Part shown: piece after piece, positions 55,761 through 64,000 of the stretch
How positions within the stretch are numbered: position 1 is the stretch's first letter
How the letters are laid out: the number at the start of each line of letters is the position of its first letter
Source of the DNA: Caldimonas brevitalea
GTDB lineage: Bacteria; Pseudomonadota; Gammaproteobacteria; Burkholderiales; Burkholderiaceae_C
DNA: 64,000 bases
Assembly (NCBI RefSeq): GCF_001017435.1
Contig: NZ_CP011371.1
Location: 3,100,001 to 3,164,000 of the forward strand
Direction: 5' to 3'
Translations under genes and position numbers: made by a program
The notes under the pieces: model-generated
What the model saw: only the letters and a program-made list of their open reading frames with translations
The model's database searches: none
What the model was told of the DNA's origin: nothing

Positions 55761-56669
55761 ATGAACCTGCAACTGCGCCCCTTGGCCCTTGACCTCTCCC
55801 GCCTCCAGGGGCTGTCCCAGCGCCTGGTGGCCAGCCACCACGAGAACAACTACGGCGGCGCGGTGAAGCGCCTGAATGCGATCCGTCAGCAACTGGCCCA
55901 GCTCGACTGGGCCACTGCACCGGTGTTCGTGGTCAACGGCCTCAAGCGCGAGGAGCTGGTCGCCGCCAACTCGGCCTGGTTGCACGAGCTGTACTTCGAG
56001 GGCCTGGGCGGTGACGGCGTCTTGCCCTCCTGCGGCCTCTCCATCGCCCTTGAGCGCGACTTCGGCTCGGTGCAGCGCTGGCGCGACGAGTTCACCGCAC
56101 TGGCCAAGGCCATGGCCGGCGGCTCGGGGTGGGCGCTGCTGTCGTGGTCGTCCCGGGACGGCCGGCTTGTCAACCACTGGGCGGCCGATCACACGCAGCT
56201 GCTGGCCGGTGCGACGCCGGTGCTTGCGCTCGACATGTACGAGCACGCCTACCACATGGACTTCGGTGCCAAGGCGGCTGCCTACGTCGATGTGTTCATG
56301 AACAACATCCAGTGGGAGGCCGTCTACCGGCGCTATGGCGCTGCCATCGCTGCCGACGCGATAACCTGGGGGGTTCAGCCCGCCGCCGTGGCGGACGCCG
56401 TTCAGCTGATCGACGTGCGGCGCTCGCAAACGTACGCAGAGGCGGCCGACAAGATCGCCACCGCCACCTGGCGAGATCCGGCGCAGTTGGCCGCATGGAG
56501 CCTCGAACTGGACCCGAAGCAGCCGGTGCTGGTGTACTGCCTGCACGGCCTCGACATCGGCCGCTCGGCAGCACTGGCGCTGCGCGCCCGCGGCTTCGAT
56601 GCGCGCTATGTCACTGGCGGCATCGAGGCCTGCCGGGCCGCGGGCGTGGCACTGTCGGCCAAGGCGTGA
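55761..56669 (+). CDS. Iron/manganese superoxide dismutase fused to rhodanese domain (ChrC type)
   Basis: 302 residues. The N-terminal part (about 1-200) is a Fe/Mn superoxide dismutase: HHENNYGGAVKRLN, then WLHELYFEGLGG, and the metal ligands Asp and His in LDMYEHAYHMDF. The C-terminal part (about 212-302) is a rhodanese domain with active-site Cys in VYCLHGLDIGRSAA. Superoxide dismutase follows chrA in several chromate operons (chrC), where it handles radicals from chromate reduction. The rhodanese part may deal with sulfur or thiol chemistry. It lies 115 bases behind chrA. Confidence 0.9.
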   Translation: MNLQLRPLALDLSRLQGLSQRLVASHHENNYGGAVKRLNAIRQQLAQLDWATAPVFVVNGLKREELVAANSAWLHELYFEGLGGDGVLPSCGLSIALERDFGSVQRWRDEFTALAKAMAGGSGWALLSWSSRDGRLVNHWAADHTQLLAGATPVLALDMYEHAYHMDFGAKAAAYVDVFMNNIQWEAVYRRYGAAIAADAITWGVQPAAVADAVQLIDVRRSQTYAEAADKIATATWRDPAQLAAWSLELDPKQPVLVYCLHGLDIGRSAALALRARGFDARYVTGGIEACRAAGVALSAKA

Positions 56670-56920
56670 GCCATCGTTGGGTTCAGGTGGCCAGGCGGCT
56701 GTCGGCTTGTGGGGTGGCATGGTCTTCTGCTCTTGCTAGGCCGCACGGTGGTGAACTCGACACGGGCAGACGCCAAAGACCGGCTATCGATATTAGAGAG
56801 GCTTACTTCCCCCGCCCTTGGCACCGCGCTACGCTTTCAACTGCAGCAGGCGGTGTCGGCTGTTCAGAAAACATGAGCCAGGGGCTCGACAGCGCAGCTT
56901 GCGGACGGGAGAAGAAAGAA

Positions 56921-57076
56921 ATGTCCTCCGACGTCATCGGCTACCTTGGCTTGTTGGTCTTGGTGGTCACGCTGTGGACCCACTTCGCCGGGGCGGGGGG
57001 GCAACGTGGCGAAGAAACCATGGCCGCTGAAGCGCCGGCCGATTCCCCGGGCCAGACCCCGGACGAGACCTCGTAA
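56921..57076 (+). CDS. Small single-span membrane protein, hypothetical
   Basis: 51 residues: a short N-terminus, one hydrophobic segment (YLGLLVLVVTLWTHFAG) and an acidic, Pro-rich tail. GAAGAAAG lies just before the ATG as a possible ribosome binding site. No family is recognised. The 250 bases between it and the SOD-rhodanese gene contain nothing clear. Confidence 0.45.
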   Translation: MSSDVIGYLGLLVLVVTLWTHFAGAGGQRGEETMAAEAPADSPGQTPDETS

Positions 57077-57129
57077 GCCGTCGCTGGCTTCGGGCGCTGC
57101 GCGGCGGCGGGCCCGTCGTACGACGTCGG

Positions 57130-57297
57130 CTACAGAGGCTCGACGTGCATCTGCCAGAACCCGTAGAGCAGCAAGCAGGCGTAGGCCAGGACGTACAACA
57201 CGATCAGAACGTGCAGCACGCGTCGCCAGGTCGGGTTGAGCTTCACCCCTCTACCGTAAGCCGCCGCCTTCTCGTTGGCAAGAGACTCAACTCGCAT
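57130..57297 (-). CDS. Small single-span membrane protein, hypothetical
   Basis: 55 residues read directly from the minus strand: a basic N-terminal half (GRGVKLNPTWRRVLH) followed by one long hydrophobic segment (VLIVLYVLAYACLLLYGF) and a short tail. The charge pattern fits a membrane protein with a cytoplasmic N-terminus. There is no strong ribosome binding site. It is on the same strand as the metal-efflux operon, 47 bases beyond its last gene, and could be its final member. Confidence 0.45.
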   Translation of the reverse strand: MRVESLANEKAAAYGRGVKLNPTWRRVLHVLIVLYVLAYACLLLYGFWQMHVEPL

Positions 57298-57343
57298 CGC
57301 GGCCGCTCATGCAAATGTCGGCAGGTGAACACACCGTACGGGC

Positions 57344-58399
57344 TCAATGCCGATGCGTGTGATGTACGTCCGGCACATGCGCATGCCGGTGCCGCACCGG
57401 CTCGTGCCGATGTGGATGGCTGTGCGCGCCTTCCGGCATCGGGTCATGCAGATGATCATGGTGCCCGTCGTCGTGGCGATGGGCGTGCTCGTGCTCTATC
57501 GCTTCGTGCTCATGCTCGTGTTCGTGGGACTCCGCCAGATGCAACACCACGCCGGCCAGCATCAGGGCGCCGCCGGCGGCCATCCAGCCCGCCACGGATC
57601 GGTCGCCGAGCAGCAGCGCCAGCAGGGCGCCGATGAAGGGCGCGAAAGCGAACACGGAGCCGGTGCGCGCCGCACCGAAGGCCCGTTGCGCCAGCAAGTA
57701 GAACCGCAGGCTCAGGCCATATCCGGTGGCACCGACGGCAAGCAGACCCAGCGCCGCGCTGACGGACGGCAGTGGCTCGCCGAGCAGCACGGCCAGCCCC
57801 GTGGTGGCCGCCGCACCGAGGCTGGCCTTGGCCAGCACCACCTGCCCGGGATCGCGCTCCGCCAGGGCCCTCGACAAGGTGTTGTCGACACCCCAGGCTG
57901 CCGTGGCCAGCATCACCGCCAGCAGCCCGGACAGTTCTCCGGTGCCGCTGAGGCCGCGCTCCAGCACCAAGACGGCGCCGCCGGCGACGAGCAAGAGCAT
58001 CGCCGCCCAGACGCGGCCGTCCATCGTCTCGCGGTACAGCGCGCGGGCCAGCACCGCGGTGAACAGCGCCTCGAGGGTGAGCATCAGCGAGGCGCCCGTA
58101 CCGCTGGTGCGCTGCAATCCCCACGCCAAGGCCGTGGGCCCGATCACGGCGCCGACCAAGGCGACGAGGAACAGCCGCGGCCCGTCGCGGGTGCGCAGCC
58201 GTGCCTCCCGCCCCACCGGCTGGCGCAGCAGCCCACCGATCACCGCAGCCCCTGCATAGAGCAGGGCTGCAGTGCTCAGGGGCCCGACGCCGGTACCGAA
58301 GTGCTGCAGCAGTGGCGTGCTGGCGCCGAACAGCGCGGCGGCGACCAAGGCCAGCAGCCCGCCGCGCAAGGCTGGCCGGTCGGGGCGGCCGGGGGCCAT
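57344..58399 (-). CDS. EamA/DMT-family transporter with His-rich C-terminal tail
   Basis: 351 residues: about ten hydrophobic segments in two EamA repeats (residues about 10-285, with TSGTGASLMLTLEALFTAVLA at the internal boundary), then a cytoplasmic or periplasmic tail of about 65 residues composed largely of His, Glu and Asp (HEHEHEHEAIEHEHAHRH and more). EamA proteins move small metabolites; the His-rich tail suggests metal binding. The start overlaps the stop of the preceding periplasmic-protein gene by one base (TGATG), and the whole set follows an RND metal pump, so a role in metal export or sensing is likely. Confidence 0.9.
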   Translation of the reverse strand: MAPGRPDRPALRGGLLALVAAALFGASTPLLQHFGTGVGPLSTAALLYAGAAVIGGLLRQPVGREARLRTRDGPRLFLVALVGAVIGPTALAWGLQRTSGTGASLMLTLEALFTAVLARALYRETMDGRVWAAMLLLVAGGAVLVLERGLSGTGELSGLLAVMLATAAWGVDNTLSRALAERDPGQVVLAKASLGAAATTGLAVLLGEPLPSVSAALGLLAVGATGYGLSLRFYLLAQRAFGAARTGSVFAFAPFIGALLALLLGDRSVAGWMAAGGALMLAGVVLHLAESHEHEHEHEAIEHEHAHRHDDGHHDHLHDPMPEGAHSHPHRHEPVRHRHAHVPDVHHTHRH

Positions 58400-58770
58400 C
58401 ACTTCACGCTGAAGCGCACCGTCAAGGTTTTCTTCTCGGCGTTGGTGAGGGTGGCGACCGCCTTGCTGCCCTTGGCCAGCTTGACGCCCTGGGCTTCGAG
58501 CTTGTTCTCGCCGGCGGGCTTGAGCTCGACTTCGCTCTTCTCGGTGCCGCTCAGCACGGTCAGCTTGCCGGACAGCCCGGCGGTGTCGAACGGCTGCCCG
58601 TGGTCGGTGATGTAGAGGGTCGCCTTGTCGCCTTCGTTTGTCAGCTCGAAGCCGAGGTCTTGTGCCGTGGCGACGATGCCGCCGTGCTGTGCCTTGGTGC
58701 CATGCGCCATGGCGACGTTGAACGACAGAGCGGCGGCAGAGACCACCAACAGGCTCACGAGTTTCTTCAT
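58399..58770 (-). CDS. Small periplasmic protein of the metal-efflux operon
   Basis: 123 residues with a signal peptide (MKKLVSLLVVSAAALSF, cleavage probably after AMA near 21); the mature start HGTKAQHGG is His-rich. The remainder is a beta-rich domain with no catalytic motif. AAGGAG precedes the ATG at 58770, which is why the upstream in-frame codon at 58797 is rejected. It may be a periplasmic metal-binding accessory to the RND pump encoded upstream; the family is unrecognised. Confidence 0.8.
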   Translation of the reverse strand: MKKLVSLLVVSAAALSFNVAMAHGTKAQHGGIVATAQDLGFELTNEGDKATLYITDHGQPFDTAGLSGKLTVLSGTEKSEVELKPAGENKLEAQGVKLAKGSKAVATLTNAEKKTLTVRFSVK

Positions 58771-58882
58771 ATCGATAGCTCCTTCTGTGCGGCACATTGG
58801 GTCAGGCTGTGCTGCAGCGGCCTGTTGTGTCTACAACGCATCTCCAGCGGCGAACGTCGACACCGGATGAAAGACCGATGTT

Positions 58883-61800
58883 TCAGTACGTCTCGGCGGA
58901 TGAGCCCTCCAGCAGGCGCCGTGTCGCAGGTTCACCGAGCAGGGCATAGGCCAGCGGCGTCAGCAAGGTGTCCAGCAGCGTCGAGCTGACGAGCCCGCCG
59001 AAGATGACCACTGCCACGGGGTGCAGGATCTCCTTGCCCGGGGCGTCGGCGGCCAGCAGCAGCGGCGTCAGCGCGAATGCGGCCACCAGGGCCGTCATCA
59101 GCACCGGGGTCAAGCGCTCCAGCGATCCGCGCACGATCATGGCTTGCCCGAAGGTCTCGCCCTCGGAGCGGCACAGGTTGATGTAGTGGCTGATCTTCAA
59201 GATGCCGTTGCGCGTCGCGATCCCCGCCAGCGTGATGAAACCGACCATCGAGGCCACCGACAAGCTCACGCCGGCGATCCACATCGCGATCACGCTGCCG
59301 ATCAGCGCGAGCGGGATGTTGGCCATGATGATGCCGGCCAGCATCGCCGATTTGTAGCGCGAGTAAAGAACCATGAAGATCATCACCAGCGACAGCAGCG
59401 ACAAGCCGACGATCAACTGCGTCGCCTGCTCCTGGGCCTGGAACTGGCCTTCGAGGCTGACGAAGGTGCCGGCCGGCAAGGGCGTCTGCGCCACCACCGC
59501 GCGGATGTCGCCGATGACCCGGCCCATGTCGCTGCCGTCGGTGTTGGCGTAGACGACCATACGCCGGCGGCCGTTTTCGCGGCCGATCTGGTTGGGGCCG
59601 TCGCTCTCTTCGACGGTCGCGATGCTCGAGACCGGAATACGGCCGGCCGGCGTGTCGAGCAGCACGTTGGCCAGATCTTGCGGGCTGCGGCGCTGGTCCG
59701 GCAGGCGCAGCACCAGCTCGTAGCGACGCGAGCCGTCGACGACCTGGGCGCCATGCGCGCCGTCGGTCAGCGCCTGCAGCATGCGCACCACCTCGGCCGG
59801 CGTCACGCCGACCTGGGCCGCCTTGCGGTAGTCGATGCGCACGTTGATCTGCGGGATCAGCACCTGTTTTTCGACCGTCAGGTCGACCAGTCCGGGGATG
59901 CGGGACAGGCCCAAACGCATCTGTTCGGCCAGGCCGCGCAAGCTGTCCAGGTCGTCGCCGTAGATCTTCAATGCGATCTGGGCCCGCACGCCCGACAGCA
60001 GGTGGTCGAGTCGGTGCGAGATCGGCTGGCCGATCGCCACCGCCGCCGGCAAGGTGGACAGCTGCGCCCGGATGTCGGCCATCACGGCCTCGCGGGCGCG
60101 CTCCGAGCGCTTGAGGTCGACGTCGATCTCGGCCGAGTGCACCCCTTCGGCGTGCTCGTCCAACTCGGCCCGTCCGGTGCGCCGGCCGACCTGGGTGACC
60201 TCGGGCACGTCTGCAATCAGCTGCTCGGCAACCGACCCCATCCGGTTGGCCTCTGCCAGCGAGGTGCCGGGGTTGAACATCAGCGACAGGACGAGCGAGC
60301 CTTCGTTGAAGGCCGGCAGGAAGGCACGTGGGAACCACGGCACCGTTGCGGCGGCACCGACCACGGCCAAGGCGGCGATGGCGATGATGGCCTTGGCGCG
60401 CGGAAACGACCAGGCCAGCAAGCGCGCGTCCTGCCGCTTGAGCCACGCCACCAGCGGACTGTCACCGTGGTCCAGCCGCTTCATGCCGGGCAGCAGGTAG
60501 CTGCACAGCACGGGTGTCACCGTCATCGACACCAGCATTGAGGCCGCGATCGAGACGATGTAGGCAATGCCCAGCGGCGAGAACAGCCGCCCTTCGATGC
60601 CGGGCAGCGCGAACAGCGGCACGAACACCAGCACCACGATGGCGGTCGCATAGACGATGCCCGAGCGCACCTCGACACTGGCCTGCCGGACCACCTCCCA
60701 CACCGGCAGGGGATCGTCCAGCGCGCGGTTCTGCTTGAGGCGACGGACGATGTTCTCGACGTCCACCACGGCGTCGTCGACCAGCTCGCCGATCGCGATC
60801 GCCAGGCCGCCCAGCGTCATCACGTTGATGGATAGTTCCAGCCATCGGAACACCAAGGCCGTCACGGCCAGCGACAGCGGGATCGCAATCAGCGAGATCA
60901 GCGTGGTGCGAGCCGACAGCAGGAAGGCAAACAGCACGATGGCGACCATCACCGCGCCGTCGCGCAAGGCTTCGGTCACGTTGCCGATCGAGGCCTCGAT
61001 GAAATCGGCCTGGCGGAACAGCACCTGCGGCGCGCTGAGGCCCTTCGGCAGGCCTTGGCGCAGCTCGCCCAGGGCGGTCTCGATCTGACGCGTCAGCCGC
61101 ACGGTGTCGGCCGCCGGCTGCTTCTGCACGCTGACGATGACCGCGGGGGCGCCGTTGTAGCCGGCGTCGCCGCGCTTGAGAGCCGGCGCGAAACGCACTG
61201 TCGCGACTTGTTCGAGCAGCACCGGACGGCCGTCCTGGAACGCGACCGCGAGCCCCTGCAGGTCCTCGACACGGTTGGTGCGCGCCAGGTGGCGGATCAG
61301 GTACTCCCGGCTGTTGAGGTCGATGAAGCCGCCGCCGGCGTTGCCGGCAAAACCCTTGAGAGCCTGCTCGACCTGGCTCAGGGACACGCCGAACTGCGCC
61401 AGGCGCGCCGGGTCGGGTTCGACCCGCAGCTGCCGCACGTCCCCGCCGATCGGGATCACCTGCGAGACGCCCGCGATCGAAAGCAAGCGCGGCCGCAACA
61501 CGAAGTCCGCGTACTCGCGCGCCTGCATCGGCGTGGCGGCCTGCGCACCGCTTTGCAAGGGCAGGGCGATCAGCATGATCTCGCCCATGATGGACGAGAC
61601 CGGGCCCATGATGGGCGTGACGCCCTCCGGCAGCTGCTCGCGCGTCAGCGCGAGGCGTTCCGAGACCAGCTGCCGGTTGCGGTAGATGTCGGTGCCCCAG
61701 TCGAACTCGGCGTACACGATGGACAGGCCGACGCCGGAGGTGGAGCGCACCCGGGTCACGCCCGGCATGCCGTTCAAGGCCGTCTCGACCGGGAAGGTGA

Positions 61801-61993
61801 CGAGTTGCTCGACCTCCTCGGGCGCCATGCCGCCGGCTTCGGCCAGTACCGAGATGACCGGCTTGTTGAGGTCGGGGAACACATCGACCGGCGTGCGCCA
61901 CGCCGAGTAAGCGCCCCACACCAGCAACAGCACGGCAAACGCCAGCACGAACAGCCGGTTGGCGAGGCTGAAACGAACGATCCAGTTGAACAT
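58883..61993 (-). CDS. Heavy-metal RND efflux pump (CzcA/CusA family)
   Basis: 1036 residues, full length for HME-type RND pumps: TM1 near the N-terminus, two large periplasmic loops, and the family pattern [16 protein letters not shown]. In TM4 the sequence [14 protein letters not shown] (about 405-417) occupies the position that distinguishes HME subgroups; it has the charged VDD pair but is neither the DFG-VDG motif of CzcA nor the CusA motif, so the metal is uncertain. The pump drives metal cations outward using the proton gradient. The adaptor gene lies 10 bases upstream. Confidence 0.95.
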   Translation of the reverse strand: MFNWIVRFSLANRLFVLAFAVLLLVWGAYSAWRTPVDVFPDLNKPVISVLAEAGGMAPEEVEQLVTFPVETALNGMPGVTRVRSTSGVGLSIVYAEFDWGTDIYRNRQLVSERLALTREQLPEGVTPIMGPVSSIMGEIMLIALPLQSGAQAATPMQAREYADFVLRPRLLSIAGVSQVIPIGGDVRQLRVEPDPARLAQFGVSLSQVEQALKGFAGNAGGGFIDLNSREYLIRHLARTNRVEDLQGLAVAFQDGRPVLLEQVATVRFAPALKRGDAGYNGAPAVIVSVQKQPAADTVRLTRQIETALGELRQGLPKGLSAPQVLFRQADFIEASIGNVTEALRDGAVMVAIVLFAFLLSARTTLISLIAIPLSLAVTALVFRWLELSINVMTLGGLAIAIGELVDDAVVDVENIVRRLKQNRALDDPLPVWEVVRQASVEVRSGIVYATAIVVLVFVPLFALPGIEGRLFSPLGIAYIVSIAASMLVSMTVTPVLCSYLLPGMKRLDHGDSPLVAWLKRQDARLLAWSFPRAKAIIAIAALAVVGAAATVPWFPRAFLPAFNEGSLVLSLMFNPGTSLAEANRMGSVAEQLIADVPEVTQVGRRTGRAELDEHAEGVHSAEIDVDLKRSERAREAVMADIRAQLSTLPAAVAIGQPISHRLDHLLSGVRAQIALKIYGDDLDSLRGLAEQMRLGLSRIPGLVDLTVEKQVLIPQINVRIDYRKAAQVGVTPAEVVRMLQALTDGAHGAQVVDGSRRYELVLRLPDQRRSPQDLANVLLDTPAGRIPVSSIATVEESDGPNQIGRENGRRRMVVYANTDGSDMGRVIGDIRAVVAQTPLPAGTFVSLEGQFQAQEQATQLIVGLSLLSLVMIFMVLYSRYKSAMLAGIIMANIPLALIGSVIAMWIAGVSLSVASMVGFITLAGIATRNGILKISHYINLCRSEGETFGQAMIVRGSLERLTPVLMTALVAAFALTPLLLAADAPGKEILHPVAVVIFGGLVSSTLLDTLLTPLAYALLGEPATRRLLEGSSAETY

Positions 61994-62003
61994 CGTCGTC
62001 GCC

Positions 62004-63149
62004 TCAGCGGATCTGGTTGATCAGCGCCGCGCCCTGGACCACCACGCGGTTGTCGGCGGCCAGCCCTCGCGTCACGATCACCGTTTGCGCGTCCAGCGGC
62101 TGCGTCACCACCGGCTGCGGCATGTATCGTTCGGCGGTGACCTTGATCCAGACGACGGGCTCGTTGGCGGCGTTGCGCACCACGCTCTGCGCCGGCAGCA
62201 CGATGCCTTCCTGCCGCTCCTTCAGGCGCGCCACCACGGTGACCGGCTGTCCGACGGCCAGCGCGGGCGGCGCCGTGCCTTTGGGTGTTTGCAGCCGGAA
62301 GGTCAAAGGCAAGACGCCCTCGCGCAGGCTGCGCGATGCGCCCACCAGCTGCAACTGTGCCCCGGCCACGCCGTCCAGCGTGCCGCGTTCGATGCGGTTC
62401 GCCAGACCGGCGTCGGCCGTGGTGGCTTCGACCACCAGGCGGGTGGGATCGACGATCTCGAACAGCAGCTCGCGAGCGTCGACCACTTGGCCTGCCACCG
62501 CGGCGGCCTTGGCGATCACACCCGTCACGGGGGCCACCAGCGATTCGCGCGCCCGCAAACTGCGGCCGATGGCACGTTCGCGCGCCTGCAAGCCGGAGAG
62601 TTCTGCGCGCGCCGCCTCGATCTCTTTGCGTGGCACCGTGCCCTCCAGCGTCTCCAGCCGCTGCACACGCTGCTGCGCGATCTGGCGTTCGGCCTGCAGC
62701 TGCGCCAACTCGGCGCGCTGTGTGCCCGCGGCATACGGCTCGGCATGGTGCTGCACATAGGCGAGCACCTCACCTTTGCGCACCGCCTGGCCGGCCACCG
62801 GCAGCCCGCGCGGGCCGGGCTCGACGCGCCCGCCATGCACCGCCTGCACCCAGCCGCCAGCGTTGGGGTCCATCAGCACACGGCCGGGCAGCGAGACGGT
62901 GGCCGCGGCCTCGCTCAGGGGGGCGAGCACGGTGCGGATGCCCATGCGACGCTGCGCCAGCTTGGGCACGTTGACGCTGCCGTCCGGCAGGCGGGCGAGG
63001 CCGGAGGTGTTGACGCTGACCGGGCCGTCCAAGTGCTCGCCGCCAGGGCCGTGGGCACCGGGGCCGGCGTGTGCCGGGGTCAAGCCGGCGGCGCAAAGGC
63101 TCCATGCCACGACGAGCGCCGCTGCCGGTGTGCGAAACCGAAGGCTCAT
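62004..63149 (-). CDS. RND periplasmic adaptor (membrane fusion) protein
   Basis: 381 residues from ATG 63149: signal peptide (ending near AHA), a short segment with [13 protein letters not shown], a barrel-sandwich hybrid domain, a coiled-coil hairpin (about 150-215, with [21 protein letters not shown]), and a beta-barrel end. It links the inner-membrane pump to the TolC-like channel. The upstream codons to 63245 are rejected because the signal peptide starts at 63149. Its start overlaps the stop of the upstream gene (ATGA). Confidence 0.92.
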   Translation of the reverse strand: MSLRFRTPAAALVVAWSLCAAGLTPAHAGPGAHGPGGEHLDGPVSVNTSGLARLPDGSVNVPKLAQRRMGIRTVLAPLSEAAATVSLPGRVLMDPNAGGWVQAVHGGRVEPGPRGLPVAGQAVRKGEVLAYVQHHAEPYAAGTQRAELAQLQAERQIAQQRVQRLETLEGTVPRKEIEAARAELSGLQARERAIGRSLRARESLVAPVTGVIAKAAAVAGQVVDARELLFEIVDPTRLVVEATTADAGLANRIERGTLDGVAGAQLQLVGASRSLREGVLPLTFRLQTPKGTAPPALAVGQPVTVVARLKERQEGIVLPAQSVVRNAANEPVVWIKVTAERYMPQPVVTQPLDAQTVIVTRGLAADNRVVVQGAALINQIR

Positions 63150-63877
63150 GGCGCCACCCCCGTGTGACGCCCTGCGGTGTGAGCGCCTTCGGCGGACGGT
63201 GTCTCCACTTGGGAGGCCCGGCGACGCTGCTGGCGTCGGCGCCACCAGAGGCCACCCAGGGCGAGCACCGACAGGCCGCCGACCACGGTCGCGCTGCGGG
63301 CCAGGCCACCACCGTGGTCGTGATGCGACTCCTCGTCGTGTCCCTGTCCACCGGCAGGGTGCTGGTGCCCGTGCGCCGCGGTGGCCGCGGCCTGGCCCGC
63401 TGAAGCCTCGCTGACCACGAGAGTGCCGTCCAGCAGGTCACTCTCGTTGCCCGCGACGATGGTGAAGAGCAGGGGATGTTCGCCAGGCTTTGCCAGGAGT
63501 TTCAGGAACTCGGGGTCGGCTACCGCATAGTCGCCGTGGTCGGCATGAAACGTCGCGGTCGCCTTGCGTCCGCCCGATTCGACTTCGAGGCGCGCCTGCA
63601 GCACGGGGTCGTTGGTCTCGAAGCGGTCGATCAGCACCGACAGCTCGCCGCCGCTCAGCGTGGCGACCAGTTCGAAGGCCTCCGACTTGGCTTCCAGACG
63701 AGGCACGTTGCTGGCCGCTGCGCCGACCGCCGAAGCAGGGGTGTCGAGGTGTTCGCCGTTGGGGCCGTGGGCACCGGGGCCGGCAAGGCACGGCGTGATC
63801 AGGGCGAGCGTCAGCAACGCAGCCGCCCACGAGGGTGATCGCCAGCCGGGCTGTGCGAAGTGGGACATCGGGTTCAT
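63146..63877 (-). CDS. His-rich membrane-anchored periplasmic protein of the metal-efflux operon
   Basis: 243 residues: signal peptide, then GPGAHGPNGEHLD, nearly the same motif as at the mature start of the adaptor encoded next. A beta-rich domain (about 60-160) is followed by a His/Asp-rich linker (AAHGHQHPAGGQGHDEESHHDHGG), one membrane segment and a basic tail (WWRRRQQRRR). It is probably a periplasmic metal-binding accessory anchored in the inner membrane. Its start and stop overlap the TolC-like and adaptor genes. Confidence 0.85.
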   Translation of the reverse strand: MNPMSHFAQPGWRSPSWAAALLTLALITPCLAGPGAHGPNGEHLDTPASAVGAAASNVPRLEAKSEAFELVATLSGGELSVLIDRFETNDPVLQARLEVESGGRKATATFHADHGDYAVADPEFLKLLAKPGEHPLLFTIVAGNESDLLDGTLVVSEASAGQAAATAAHGHQHPAGGQGHDEESHHDHGGGLARSATVVGGLSVLALGGLWWRRRQQRRRASQVETPSAEGAHTAGRHTGVAP

Positions 63878-64000
63878 GGCATCAGTCCAAGAGCTTGGTG
63901 GAGGCGGGCGCGGGCGAGGCCGAGGGCCGCCTGCTGGCGCGCCACGGCGGCCTCGGCCTGGTTCGCCGCGGCCAGGGCGCGCAGCAGGTCGGGCAGGGCG
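63874..64000 (-). CDS. TolC-family outer membrane efflux protein, C-terminal end (partial)
   Basis: The last 41 codons of a gene that continues past the right edge. They read as an amphipathic helix rich in Ala, Arg and Gln (RALAAANQAEAAVARQQAAL) ending in LHQALGLMP, the usual C-terminus of CzcC/TolC-type channels. Its TGA overlaps the ATG of the next gene. It would form the outer-membrane part of the tripartite metal pump. Confidence 0.75.
   Translation of the reverse strand, partial: ALPDLLRALAAANQAEAAVARQQAALGLARARLHQALGLMP

Noticed and set aside
59021..60541. Open frame of about 500 codons opposite the RND pump
   Set aside because: Composition rich in Asp, His, Gln and Arg with no membrane segments; the minus strand encodes a complete RND pump.

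Overview
This window is GC-rich bacterial DNA, dense in genes. Codon usage and gene content (multimodular NRPS and trans-AT PKS genes, chrBAC, an RND metal-efflux operon, UPF0114, a fused PabB-PabC) suggest a betaproteobacterium of the order Burkholderiales, perhaps near Caldimonas/Schlegelella/Rubrivivax. That placement is inference; there is no rRNA or other marker gene here.

Region 1 (1-14194, + strand) is the end of an NRPS cluster. A giant NRPS, cut by the left edge, ends with modules whose specificity codes read as Asp, Gly and a Val-like residue, then two tandem thioesterases, the first with a Cys nucleophile. It is followed by a CmlA-type diiron metallo-beta-lactamase-fold hydroxylase and a translationally coupled inositol-monophosphatase-family protein. 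The product should be a peptide with a beta-hydroxylated residue, released or cyclised by a Cys thioesterase.

Region 2 (14411-17873) holds ordinary genes: a UPF0114 membrane protein, an NmrA-like NAD(P)-binding protein, and a quinone-oxidoreductase-like enzyme divergent from its likely LysR regulator.

Region 3 (17898-42649, all - strand) is the most interesting part. Transcription order is pabB-pabC fusion, pabA, AurF-like N-oxygenase, a protein of fused malonyl-AT, FAAL-like acyl-AMP ligase and ACP, a C-A(Gly)-PCP-KS-cMT-ACP-KS-DH-KR megasynthase, a cMT-ACP-ACP-KS-ACP-TE megasynthase, a Bcr/CflA exporter, and a ClpP peptidase ahead of a strong terminator. The simplest reading is that chorismate becomes p-aminobenzoate, then p-nitrobenzoate, which primes a trans-AT NRPS-PKS line: 4-nitrobenzoyl-glycine extended by three malonates, two of them C-methylated. 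The exporter and the extra ClpP could be self-protection. I know of no described product with this exact layout, but that cannot be checked here.

Region 4 (42650-46790) has two long stretches without convincing genes around a small copper-handling cluster (secreted peptide, cupredoxin, CusF-like protein). The second stretch contains a perfect palindrome, a 14-bp direct repeat and GAAGTAAAAGTGT repeats.

Region 5 (46791-51862) has an animal-type haem peroxidase with an Asp/Arg-rich insert, an overlapping TnsA-like/TnsB-like pair in which both partners seem to lack catalytic residues and no TnsC follows, and a coiled-coil protein.

Region 6 (52074-64000) is stress and metal resistance: an ABM-family protein, a PaiB-like protein, chrB-chrA-(SOD-rhodanese) behind a promoter that looks leaderless, two tiny membrane proteins, and a metal-efflux operon on the - strand (TolC-like, His-rich periplasmic protein, adaptor, RND pump, periplasmic protein, EamA transporter with a His-rich tail) that runs off the right edge.
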